A stretch of 63,322 nt of DNA, from assembly GCA_934131695.1 (NCBI GenBank), contig CAKOZV010000006.1, positions 1 to 63,322 of the forward strand, in the 5' to 3' direction. Both the position numbers and the translations under genes were made by a program. This stretch comes from an uncultured Bacilli bacterium (GTDB lineage Bacteria; Bacillota_I; Bacilli_A; RF39; UBA660). The notes under the pieces are model-generated. The model did no database searches. It had not been told where the DNA came from and worked only from the letters and a program-made list of their open reading frames with translations. Shown one piece after another: positions 54,227-61,182 of this stretch; the stretch's first letter is position 1, and every line of letters begins with the position of its first letter.

Positions 54227-54263
54227 AGTATTGACCGGGAGTTAACCTCCTGGTTTATACTTT
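54225..54263 (+). terminator. Long hairpin after the serpin-like gene
   Basis: The 17 bases from 54225 pair with 54247-54263 with one mismatch and two wobbles around a TTAAC loop. The T tract is short (AATTGT follows), so it may be a terminator or an RNA-stabilising 3' end. Confidence 0.6.
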
Positions 54264-54293
54264 AATTGTACTAAAATTAAGGAGGAATGAAAG

Positions 54294-54797
54294 ATGAAAA
54301 GTTTAGTAGTTTATTTTTCTCATACAGGAGAAAATTACATGAATGGTGCTATTAAAAATATTACAAAGGGTAATACAGAGATAGTAGCCGAAGAAATTAG
54401 TAAGTTAACAGGAGCAGACTTATTTAAAATAGAAACAGTTAATGCCTATCCTTATAACTATCAAGAGTGTTGTGATGTGTCAAAGGATGAGCTTACTAAT
54501 AATATAAGAAGAGAGATAAAAAGTAGGTTAGATAATGTAGATAATTACGATGTAATCTATATTGGTGGACCTGTTTGGTGTGGACATTATCCTATGCCAA
54601 TCTTTACGGCTTTAGATGGTGTTGATTTTACTGGTAAAACTATTAAACCATTTACTACTCATGAAGGGTCAGGTTTGGGTAGTGTTATGGATGATGTTAG
54701 AAAATTATGCCCTAATGCTAAAATAGAAAATGGTTTAAGTATTGTTGGTAGTAGAGTAGAAAATGCTAAAGAAGAATTAGAAAGGTGGTGTATATAA
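54294..54797 (+). CDS. Flavodoxin-family protein
   Basis: The 167-residue product opens VVYFSHTGENY, the FMN-phosphate loop of flavodoxins. GGPVWCGHYPMPIFTAL covers the isoalloxazine-contact loop and THEGSGLG a later family block. It should carry FMN and act as a small reductase or electron carrier. GGAGG lies before ATG 54294. It overlaps the CMD-family gene by one base (TAATG), so both belong to one transcript. A broken second flavodoxin lies at 56965. Confidence 0.9.
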   Translation: MKSLVVYFSHTGENYMNGAIKNITKGNTEIVAEEISKLTGADLFKIETVNAYPYNYQECCDVSKDELTNNIRREIKSRLDNVDNYDVIYIGGPVWCGHYPMPIFTALDGVDFTGKTIKPFTTHEGSGLGSVMDDVRKLCPNAKIENGLSIVGSRVENAKEELERWCI

Positions 54798-55120
54798 TGG
54801 TTAAACAAACAGCAGGAAGAGACCAATTAGGTGGTTTCGCTGATGAATTTGCTAAATATAATGATGATTTATTATTTGGGGAGGTTTGGTCAAGAGAAGA
54901 TAAATTATCGTTAAGAGATAGAAGTATGATAACAATAGCTGCTTTAATGGGAAAAGGAATCTTAGATAGTAGTTTAGCTTATCATATTAAAAATGCTAAG
55001 AATAATGGTTTAACAAAAGAAGAGTTTGTAGAAATAGTAACTCAACTTGCTTTTTATACAGGGTGGCCTAATGCTTGGGCAGTATTTAAAATGGGAAAAG
55101 AAGTTTATATGGATGAGTAA
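54797..55120 (+). CDS. Carboxymuconolactone decarboxylase-family protein
   Basis: The 107-residue product has the CMD core: LSLRDRSMITIAALMGKG and LAYHIKNAKNNGLTKEEFVE, then YTGWPNAWAVF. The conserved His is present, but the C-x-x-C of AhpD-type peroxidase partners is absent, so it is not a thiol peroxidase component. Members like this often sit with cupins and flavodoxins, as here, in small redox or aldehyde-handling units. ATG 54797 has AAAGGTGG upstream; a start at 54785 lies within that site. Confidence 0.88.
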   Translation: MVKQTAGRDQLGGFADEFAKYNDDLLFGEVWSREDKLSLRDRSMITIAALMGKGILDSSLAYHIKNAKNNGLTKEEFVEIVTQLAFYTGWPNAWAVFKMGKEVYMDE

Positions 55121-55148
55121 AAATTGTTTTTTATTATAAGAAAAATAG

Positions 55149-55294
55149 AAAAATGTGATGTTATATCATTGAGGTGGAAAATAGGCAATATTCATGATAA
55201 ATAATTATGAAAATATATAAGCTATACACATACGAAAACCTGTATGCCCAACTATTATAAAAATGTGATAATATATATTTGAGATGAAAAAAAT
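55149..55294 (+). promoter_or_regulatory. Duplicated promoter-like block, 110 bases apart
   Basis: A stretch of about 35 bases beginning AAAAATGTGAT (55149) recurs at 55259 with some changes. Each holds TGTGAT followed by an A/T-rich -10-like box and a GAG-G/A-TG purine site. Only the second precedes a gene, the cupin. The first now faces a 17-codon mini-frame at 55207-55260 without a ribosome site. CATAC…GTATG near 55230-55247 is a small inverted repeat. The block suggests loss of a gene between two similar promoters. Confidence 0.4.
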
Positions 55295-55316
55295 ATCTTA
55301 GAAAGGAATGATGTTA

Positions 55317-55745
55317 ATGAATCAAAAAGAAGAATTTGATAAGGAAAATATTTTTGGTTTAGGAAAGGAAAATGTGGATTTTGCTGAGTACTTTATTGGT
55401 AAAAGTTATCTTAATCCTTTGACTAATCCTAAAGAAACTGTGTTTTTAGCTAATGTTACGTTTGAGCCAGCTTGTCGTAATAATTGGCATATTCATCATG
55501 CTACTAAAGGTGGTGGACAAATACTAATTTGTACAGCAGGATATGGTTGGTATCAAGAAGAAGGAAAAGAAGCAGTGAGTTTAGCTCCTGGTATGGTAAT
55601 TACAATACCATCTAATGTTAAGCACTGGCATGGAGCCAAAAAAGATTCATACTTCAGTCATATTGCTATAGAAGTACCTGGTGAAAATACATCAAATGAA
55701 TGGTGTGAACCAGTAACCGATGAAGAATATGATAAATTAAATTAA
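55317..55745 (+). CDS. Cupin-domain protein
   Basis: The product is a single cupin barrel. The first metal motif is NNWHIHHATKGGGQILI and the second PSNVKHWHG, with the usual His/Glu ligand positions. It is close to the cupins often encoded with carboxymuconolactone decarboxylase proteins. Three in-frame ATGs (55308, 55311, 55317) occur; AGAAAGGA ending at 55307 suits 55317 best. Likely role: metal-dependent handling of a small oxidised metabolite, together with the flavodoxin and CMD genes. The exact reaction is unknown. Confidence 0.88.
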   Translation: MNQKEEFDKENIFGLGKENVDFAEYFIGKSYLNPLTNPKETVFLANVTFEPACRNNWHIHHATKGGGQILICTAGYGWYQEEGKEAVSLAPGMVITIPSNVKHWHGAKKDSYFSHIAIEVPGENTSNEWCEPVTDEEYDKLN

Positions 55746-55769
55746 AGGGTAAATAGTTGGAGGTTTTGT

Positions 55770-56711
55770 ATGAAGAATGAGATAATTTTATTTGAAAATC
55801 AAAATGTTAAGTTAGAAGTTAATATGAAAGATGAGACTGTGTGGTTAAACCGTGAACAGTTGGCAGAGCTGTTTGATAGAGATGTGAAAACTATAGGTAA
55901 ACATATCAATAATGCTTTGAATGAAGAACTTGATGATTCAACTGTCGCAAAATTTGCGACAGTTCAAACTGAAGGTAATAGAAAAGTGACTCGTGATGTT
56001 GAGTATTATAATCTTGATATGATTATAAGTGTTGGATACCGTGTTAAATCACAAAATGGTATTATATTTAGAAAATGGGCAAGTAAAATATTGAAAGACT
56101 ATATGTTAAAAGGATATGCAGTAAATCAAAAAAGATTAGAGTATCTAGAAAAAACAGTTAAACTTATAGATATTGCTAATAGAATAGATGAAAATTTAAA
56201 TAATAGTGATGCCCAAGAAATTCTAAAGGTAATAGGAAACTATTCAAAGGCACTTGATCTTTTAGATGATTATGATCATAGAACATTATTAAAACCTAAA
56301 GGAAATAATAGTCAAAAACAAATAAAATATGAAGATTGTTTAGATGTAATTAATAAATTAAGATTCAATCAAGAAAGTAACCTCTTCGCTATTGAAAGAA
56401 ATAATGGATTAGAAGCAATAATAAATAATATTTATCAGACTTTTGATAATAATGATGTTTATAAAAGTATAGAAGAAAAAGCCTCTAACTTTTTATATAT
56501 GATAGTTAAAAATCATGTTTTTATAGATGGTAATAAAAGAATAGCTGCTACATTATTTATCTATTTCTTAAATTATTATGATATTTTGTATAAAGATGAT
56601 AAACAAGTTATTGATAATAATACACTTACAGCTTTAACACTACTTATTGCTGAATCGAATCCAAAAGAAAAAGAAATTATAATTGATTTAATTATGAATT
56701 TTTTAAATTAA
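55770..56711 (+). CDS. RhuM-Fic/Doc fusion protein
   Basis: Residues 1 to about 130 are the RhuM (virulence protein) domain: VWLNREQLAELFDRDVKTI, then GNRKVTRDVEYYNLDMIISV and GYRVKSQNGIIFRKWA. A helical link follows. From about 170 comes a Fic/Doc domain with HVFIDGNKR, His249 and Arg257. Doc-type proteins usually phosphorylate or modify a translation factor and act as toxins; in the RhuM fusion the first domain may bind DNA or target the protein. No clear antitoxin gene is beside it. RBS GGAGG is before ATG 55770. A frameshifted small gene follows. Confidence 0.88.
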   Translation: MKNEIILFENQNVKLEVNMKDETVWLNREQLAELFDRDVKTIGKHINNALNEELDDSTVAKFATVQTEGNRKVTRDVEYYNLDMIISVGYRVKSQNGIIFRKWASKILKDYMLKGYAVNQKRLEYLEKTVKLIDIANRIDENLNNSDAQEILKVIGNYSKALDLLDDYDHRTLLKPKGNNSQKQIKYEDCLDVINKLRFNQESNLFAIERNNGLEAIINNIYQTFDNNDVYKSIEEKASNFLYMIVKNHVFIDGNKRIAATLFIYFLNYYDILYKDDKQVIDNNTLTALTLLIAESNPKEKEIIIDLIMNFLN

Positions 56712-56730
56712 TATTACGAGGGATAATAGA

Positions 56731-56968
56731 ATGAACAAAAAAGAAAAAGCAAGAGAATTTTGCATGGAAGTAAAAAAAACTAGCACAAAAATATGACTTA
56801 CCATTTTTTGTTGTTACAGATGGTGCTTCTGCTATTAATAATAATAATTGTGCAGCTGTAAAAAATGCTAGAGAAGCACATATAAAATTGGAAAAAGAAA
56901 ATGGTTATAATCCGTTTGAAGATTGGATAAAAGAAAAAAGTAGTAATAGAAAGAGTGAAATAAAATGA
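56731..56968 (+). pseudogene. Small conserved protein broken by an A-run frameshift
   Basis: ATG 56731 encodes MNKKEKAREFCMEVKK and then runs out in a tract of eight A. In the next frame the protein continues as YDLPFFVVTDGASA and KNAREAHIKLEKENGYNP to TGA 56966-56968. The joined product is about 78 residues. I know this type only as a small protein seen near toxin and phage genes, without known function. The stop overlaps the start of the next broken gene (ATGA). Confidence 0.65.
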
Positions 56969-57446
56969 AGAAAAAATTAGTAGTATATTTTTCGTATACT
57001 GGTCATACTAAAATGATTACAGATAAAATTAAAGAAAAATTAGACTGTGATATTTTAAAAATAGAAACAGTAGTACCATATTCAACTGATTATGATACGG
57101 TAGTTAATGATGAACAAAATAGTGAAAGAAGTGATTTTTACCAGAAATTAAAGATATAAATATAAACCTTGATAATTACGATGAAATAATTTTAGGAACC
57201 CCTGTTTGGTGGTATAGACCAGCTCCTGCTATTAGATCATTTTTAACTAAATATGATTTAACAGGTAAAACGGTTATTCCTTTTGCTACTAATGCTGGTT
57301 GGTTAGGTAAAACATTCATTGAAATAAAAAATATGTGTCCTAACTCTAATGTTAAAAATAATATGAATATAGTATTTGAAAGTTATTCAGATAACTTAGT
57401 CACTAGTGATAAAGAAATAGAACAGTTTATAGATAGTTTAAAATAG
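56965..57446 (+). pseudogene. Frameshifted flavodoxin
   Basis: ATG 56965 opens VVYFSYTGHTKM, the FMN-phosphate loop. The frame closes at TAA 57157-57159. A missing T in the T run near 57136-57140 explains it: restored, the protein continues FLPEIKDI…DNYDEIILGTPVWWYRPAPA, then TNAGWLG, to TAG 57444-57446, about 161 residues. The sequence is clearly distinct from the intact flavodoxin at 54294, so it is not a recent copy. The N-terminal peptide alone lacks the flavin contacts. Confidence 0.8.
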
Positions 57447-57469
57447 TCAACGTTTTGTTGATTTTTTTT
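57445..57469 (+). terminator. Terminator after the broken flavodoxin
   Basis: AGTCAAC (57445-57451) pairs with GTTGATT (57457-57463), one wobble, five-base loop, eight T. Confidence 0.65.
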
Positions 57470-57486
57470 CTATCTAATAATATAAT
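57458..57486 (+). promoter_or_regulatory. Promoter of the intact amidoligase gene
   Basis: TTGATT (57458-57463), a 17-base spacer and TATAAT (57481-57486). The -35 box is the right arm of the preceding terminator. Confidence 0.65.
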
Positions 57487-57525
57487 AAAGAACATATTTT
57501 GGTATCTATTAAAGGGGTGGCTGTT

Positions 57526-58479
57526 ATGACTTTTGATTGCTTAACAAATGATAAGTTATCAAAACTTTCTAAGAATGAACTTATAGAATTAAAAGAACAA
57601 ATAAAAACTAGTAAACTTTACTATCGAGATAATTTAGGTTTTGATAAAAACATTACTTTTGGAATGGAAATAGAATATGAAGATTTAGATAAAAAGCTTG
57701 TAGATAGTTATATTAAAACTAATCAACATGGGTGGATATCTGATTTTGATGATACAGTGGTAACAGGAGGAGAAATAAAGTCATATATATTAACTGATAA
57801 GATATCTACTTGGACTGAACTTGGTAATATTTGTTCTTTTCTTGAAGAAAAAAAGGCTATAACTAATAAAAATGCTGGTGGACATATTCATATAGGAAGT
57901 CACATATTAAAGGGTAACTATGTTTTTTGGCGTCAGTTTTTAAAAACATATATTCTCTATGAAAAAGAACTATTTACTTTTTTAGCAGGAGAGGAAGAAA
58001 AATTAAGGCCATTAGCTAGAAATTGTGCTAGTCCTATTGCCCCTATTATCTTGGAAGATATTGATTATCTAAATAGTGCGACAGACTTTTTAGATATATA
58101 TTATCAGGTGTTTTTTAAAGATAGAAATTGGGCTGTTAATTTTACTAATGTTTTGCCAGATAGTACTAAAATATATCATAAAAATACATTAGAGTTTAGA
58201 AGTCCAAATTCTTCAAAAAAGAACATTATTTGGCAGAATAATACTAATACTTTGGTAAAATTAATGATAGCTCCAGAAAAAGGACTTGTTGATGAAGAAC
58301 TTATTGATTATAAACTAAGTAGGGGATTTTCTAATGTAACAAGTGGTGAAAAAGCCTTAGAATTTGTTGATACTATTTTTGATAATAACTTAGATAAAAT
58401 ATATTTTTTGAAACAATATACAAAATCTTTTAACTTTGATAAAAAACTTTATCTAGGAAAAGTAAAATCAGTTTTTTAG
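57526..58479 (+). CDS. Amidoligase-family protein (putative COOH-NH2 ligase)
   Basis: The 317-residue product carries the amidoligase motifs in order: TFGMEIEYE, GGEIKSYI, NAGGHIHIGSH and LEFRSPN. These supply the Glu and His metal ligands and the Arg of the glutamine-synthetase-like fold. Family members are predicted to form amide bonds on small molecules or peptide tags, using ATP. It starts NDKLSKLSKNEL, nearly the same as the broken paralogue at 40985. ATG 57526 follows AAAGGGGTGG; the in-frame TTG at 57499 has no site. It is monocistronic. The partner genes often reported with amidoligases, such as gamma-glutamyl cyclotransferase, are not adjacent. Confidence 0.85.
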   Translation: MTFDCLTNDKLSKLSKNELIELKEQIKTSKLYYRDNLGFDKNITFGMEIEYEDLDKKLVDSYIKTNQHGWISDFDDTVVTGGEIKSYILTDKISTWTELGNICSFLEEKKAITNKNAGGHIHIGSHILKGNYVFWRQFLKTYILYEKELFTFLAGEEEKLRPLARNCASPIAPIILEDIDYLNSATDFLDIYYQVFFKDRNWAVNFTNVLPDSTKIYHKNTLEFRSPNSSKKNIIWQNNTNTLVKLMIAPEKGLVDEELIDYKLSRGFSNVTSGEKALEFVDTIFDNNLDKIYFLKQYTKSFNFDKKLYLGKVKSVF

Positions 58480-58536
58480 TCCATTTACTTATATAAAATT
58501 ATTTGCTAAAATATAATCAGGATAGAGGCGAGATAA

Positions 58537-58980
58537 ATGAAGAATAATAAAGGATTTACTCTTGTTGAATTATTAGCTACAATAGTAATAATGGGATTAA
58601 TTACTACTATAATTACGCCATCAGTTATAAATTTGCAGAAATCTAATAAAAAGAAAAAATTTGAATCATATGAGAAAGTATTAGTATCAGCTTCAAAGAT
58701 TTTTGTTCAAAGAGAGGGAGAAGATATCACTAGTTTGGGTGTTTCTAATTGGGTAGGATGTGTTGATATTACTTATCAAGATTTGTTAACTAGTAAATTA
58801 ATTAAACCTTTTGAAGATAGTGATTATGATTGTAGTAATTCTAAAGTGCGTCTTTCTAGAAGCTTAAATGGTGATACTTATACTTATAATTTAGTGTGTA
58901 ATTCAACTAATTCTAAAAAAGAGAATTATTCTTCAGTTAATATTGAAAATAATCAGTGTGTTGTAAATTTAAGTAGTTAA
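58537..58980 (+). CDS. Type IV pilin-like protein
   Basis: The 147-residue product has the class III signal NNKGFTLVELLATIVIMG, to be cut by prepilin peptidase between Gly and Phe, with Glu at +5. The hydrophobic helix and an amphipathic extension (QKSNKKKKFESYEKVL) follow, then a globular domain with Cys at about 78, 100, 128 and 141 that could form two disulfides. No pilus ATPase, platform protein or prepilin peptidase is in the window, so its machinery would be elsewhere; it may be a pseudopilin of a DNA-uptake system. TATAAT at 58512-58517 and GAGGCGAG precede it. The U32 gene follows 14 bases later. Confidence 0.88.
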   Translation: MKNNKGFTLVELLATIVIMGLITTIITPSVINLQKSNKKKKFESYEKVLVSASKIFVQREGEDITSLGVSNWVGCVDITYQDLLTSKLIKPFEDSDYDCSNSKVRLSRSLNGDTYTYNLVCNSTNSKKENYSSVNIENNQCVVNLSS

Positions 58981-58994
58981 TAGGAAGTGATATA

Positions 58995-60956
58995 ATGGAA
59001 CTTTTATGTCCAGCAGGAAGTAAAGAAAGTTTAATAGCAGCCATAAATAGTGGTGCAGATGCTGTTTATTTATCAGGAAAGAGATTTGGAGCAAGAGCCT
59101 TTGCTTCTAATTTTTCTAATGATGAATTAAAAGAAGCAATAAGGATAGGAAAAATCTATGGAGTTAAAATATATGTAACAATGAATACTCTAGTAAAAGA
59201 AAATGAAGTAGATGATTTTCTTAATCAGGTGGAGTTTTTATATTCTAATGGAGTAGATGCTATTTTAATGCAAGACTTTGGAATGATTTGTTTATGTCTT
59301 AAAAAGTATCCTAACTTAGAGATACATGCTTCAACTCAAGCTCATAATTCATCACTTCAAGGGATAGATTTTCTTTATAAATTAGGAGTTAAGAGAGTAG
59401 TGTTACCAAGAGAGATGAGTCTAGATGAGATAAAACTTATTAAGACACCTATAGAGAAAGAAGTGTTTATTCATGGAGCACTTTGTGTTAGTTATTCAGG
59501 AAGATGCTTGATGTCTCAAGTATTAGGTGGCAGAAGTGGTAATAGAGGAGAATGTGCAGGATGTTGTAGATTTCCTTGGAAACTATATAAAAGTAATAAA
59601 CTACTAAAAGAAGGTTATCTTCTTTCTATGAAAGAGTTAAATCTAAGTGAAGATGTTTTAAAACTAATTCCTTATGTAGATAGTTTAAAAATAGAAGGTA
59701 GAATGAAAAGCCCTACTTATGTATCTTTTATAACTAACTATTATAGAAAAATATTAAATGGTGAAAAGATAACAGATATAGATAAAGAGACATTACAAAG
59801 TCTTTTCTATAGAGGATATACTAAAGGGCATTTATTAAATAGTAATGATTTAGTAAATACTAAGTCACCTAACCATATAGGACTTCCTATTGGGAAAGTG
59901 ATTGATGTAAATGATTCTAAGATAACTATCTTACTTGATAAAGAGTTAGACCAAGAAGATGGTATTAGATTCTTAGAAAGTGGTAAAGGATTGATAGTTA
60001 ATTATCTTTATGATATGAAAGATAAATTAATATCTAAGGGTAGTCCAAAACAGAAGGTTACATTAGATAATAAGATAGGATTAACCAGTTTAGATACAGT
60101 AGCTTTAACTACTAATCATAAGTTAATAACTAAGTTTGATAATATCACTAAGAAAGTTGATATTGCAATTTATGTAGTAGCAAGGATTAATGAACCATTA
60201 GAAATAACCTTTATAAAAGATAATATTATAGTAAGTGAAAAAGGTAATATTGTAGAAAGAGCCAAAAGTGCTGTAGTTACTAAAGAAAGAGTAATAAGTC
60301 AAGTTAAGAAGCTTGGTAATACTCCCTTTAATTGTCATGATATAGATGTTTTACTAGATGATGATATATTTATTCCTATGGGAGAGATTAATGTCTTAAG
60401 AAGGACTTTAACAGAGAGATTAATTGGTAAGTTAATAATGAATTTTAAAGAACCGGTAATTAAAGATATTAGTCTAGATTATATTGCTGCTAGTGATATT
60501 GATATTAATGATTATAAATCTATAGATGAGTGTCAATTTGATATTAAAGATAAAAAAGGTATTATTCATGAAATAATAGATGGTAGAGAAAAAGACTTTA
60601 TAGCAGCTAGTAGTTGTAATATAACAAACTCATATACTGCCTATTTTCTAAGCTATTATGGTTATAAAGGAGCTTTTTTATCAACCGAACTTACTGATTA
60701 TGAACTTAATTATTTAGTAAGTAAGATTAAGAAAAAAACATCTGTCAAACTATTTGTAGAAAATAATATCAATAATAAAGTAATGACTATTAAGGGTAAT
60801 ATATTAGATATAGATTTATCTAATAATTATTATTTAGTAGATCCTAAAAATAGAAAGTTTAAGGTTATTTATGACGGAAGACTAACTAGTATTTATTCCC
60901 CTTATAAATTAGATAGAAACGAGAAAGATATTAATGAGGTTAATTTTATAAAATAA
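58995..60956 (+). CDS. U32 peptidase-family protein (RlhA-like, RNA hydroxylation)
   Basis: The 653-residue product starts ELLCPAGSKESLIAAINSGA. The U32 signature is VFIHGALCVSYSGRC, then SGNRGECAGCCRFPWK; the Cys residues of these blocks are conserved and may hold an iron-sulfur cluster. The C-terminal DUF3656-like half makes it the long form, like Escherichia coli RlhA (YdcP), which hydroxylates a cytidine in 23S rRNA; related TrhP acts on tRNA. Peptidase activity is doubtful for the family. It is intact. A deleted second copy lies at the right edge of the window, beyond the DUF285 gene. Confidence 0.9.
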   Translation: MELLCPAGSKESLIAAINSGADAVYLSGKRFGARAFASNFSNDELKEAIRIGKIYGVKIYVTMNTLVKENEVDDFLNQVEFLYSNGVDAILMQDFGMICLCLKKYPNLEIHASTQAHNSSLQGIDFLYKLGVKRVVLPREMSLDEIKLIKTPIEKEVFIHGALCVSYSGRCLMSQVLGGRSGNRGECAGCCRFPWKLYKSNKLLKEGYLLSMKELNLSEDVLKLIPYVDSLKIEGRMKSPTYVSFITNYYRKILNGEKITDIDKETLQSLFYRGYTKGHLLNSNDLVNTKSPNHIGLPIGKVIDVNDSKITILLDKELDQEDGIRFLESGKGLIVNYLYDMKDKLISKGSPKQKVTLDNKIGLTSLDTVALTTNHKLITKFDNITKKVDIAIYVVARINEPLEITFIKDNIIVSEKGNIVERAKSAVVTKERVISQVKKLGNTPFNCHDIDVLLDDDIFIPMGEINVLRRTLTERLIGKLIMNFKEPVIKDISLDYIAASDIDINDYKSIDECQFDIKDKKGIIHEIIDGREKDFIAASSCNITNSYTAYFLSYYGYKGAFLSTELTDYELNYLVSKIKKKTSVKLFVENNINNKVMTIKGNILDIDLSNNYYLVDPKNRKFKVIYDGRLTSIYSPYKLDRNEKDINEVNFIK

Positions 60957-60959
60957 TAG

Positions 60960-60988
60960 TTGAATAACCATCTCTTACATGATAAAAT
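60960..60988 (+). promoter_or_regulatory. Candidate promoter for the DUF285 gene leader
   Basis: TTGAAT (60960-60965), a 17-base spacer and TAAAAT (60983-60988). Transcription from here would give a leader of about 190 bases before ATG 61183. Confidence 0.5.
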
Positions 60989-61109
60989 TTAGTTATAAGA
61001 TATGAGAAAGTAGAGGTGTCCTAACCATGAATATATCCAGTTTACATCTAGTTAACATGGGGGGGGGTGCATATTTTAATAAATAACACAACTACTTTCT
61101 TTTATCATG
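60978..61109 (+). ncRNA. Candidate structured leader element
   Basis: Two successive left arms, CATGATAAA (60978-60986) and AGAAAGTAG (61005-61013), pair perfectly with the continuous right arm CTACTTTCT-TTTATCATG (61092-61109). Inside, GTGT (61016-61019) can pair with ACAC (61086-61089) and CCATG (61025-61029) with CATGG (61056-61060). The nine-G run lies in the inner part. An intrinsic terminator follows seven bases later. The layout is that of a riboswitch or attenuator, but it matches no class I know, and the outer arm overlaps the predicted promoter. A mobile miniature element is an alternative. Confidence 0.4.
61059..61067 (+). repeat. Run of nine G
   Basis: Nine consecutive G in very A+T-rich DNA, 115 bases before the DUF285 start codon. 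It begins within an ATG followed by only six further codons (MGGGCIF) before a stop. Such runs are prone to slippage. Confidence 0.95.
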
Positions 61110-61116
61110 CACTAAT

Positions 61117-61147
61117 AACAGGATAAATCAGTCTTATCTTGTTTTTT
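61117..61147 (+). terminator. Terminator in the DUF285 leader
   Basis: AACAGGATAA (61117-61126) pairs with TTATCTTGTT (61134-61143), one wobble, seven-base loop, then T to 61147. It lies 36 bases before the start codon and so would stop transcription entering the gene. Confidence 0.7.
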
Positions 61148-61182
61148 GGTACAAATAAAATATAAGGAGTGAAAGAAGAAAA

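Noticed and set aside
39225..58480. Prophage or integrative element spanning the accessory regions
   Set aside because: No integrase, capsid, terminase, relaxase or attachment-site pair is visible, and gatCAB-type core genes alternate with the accessory genes.
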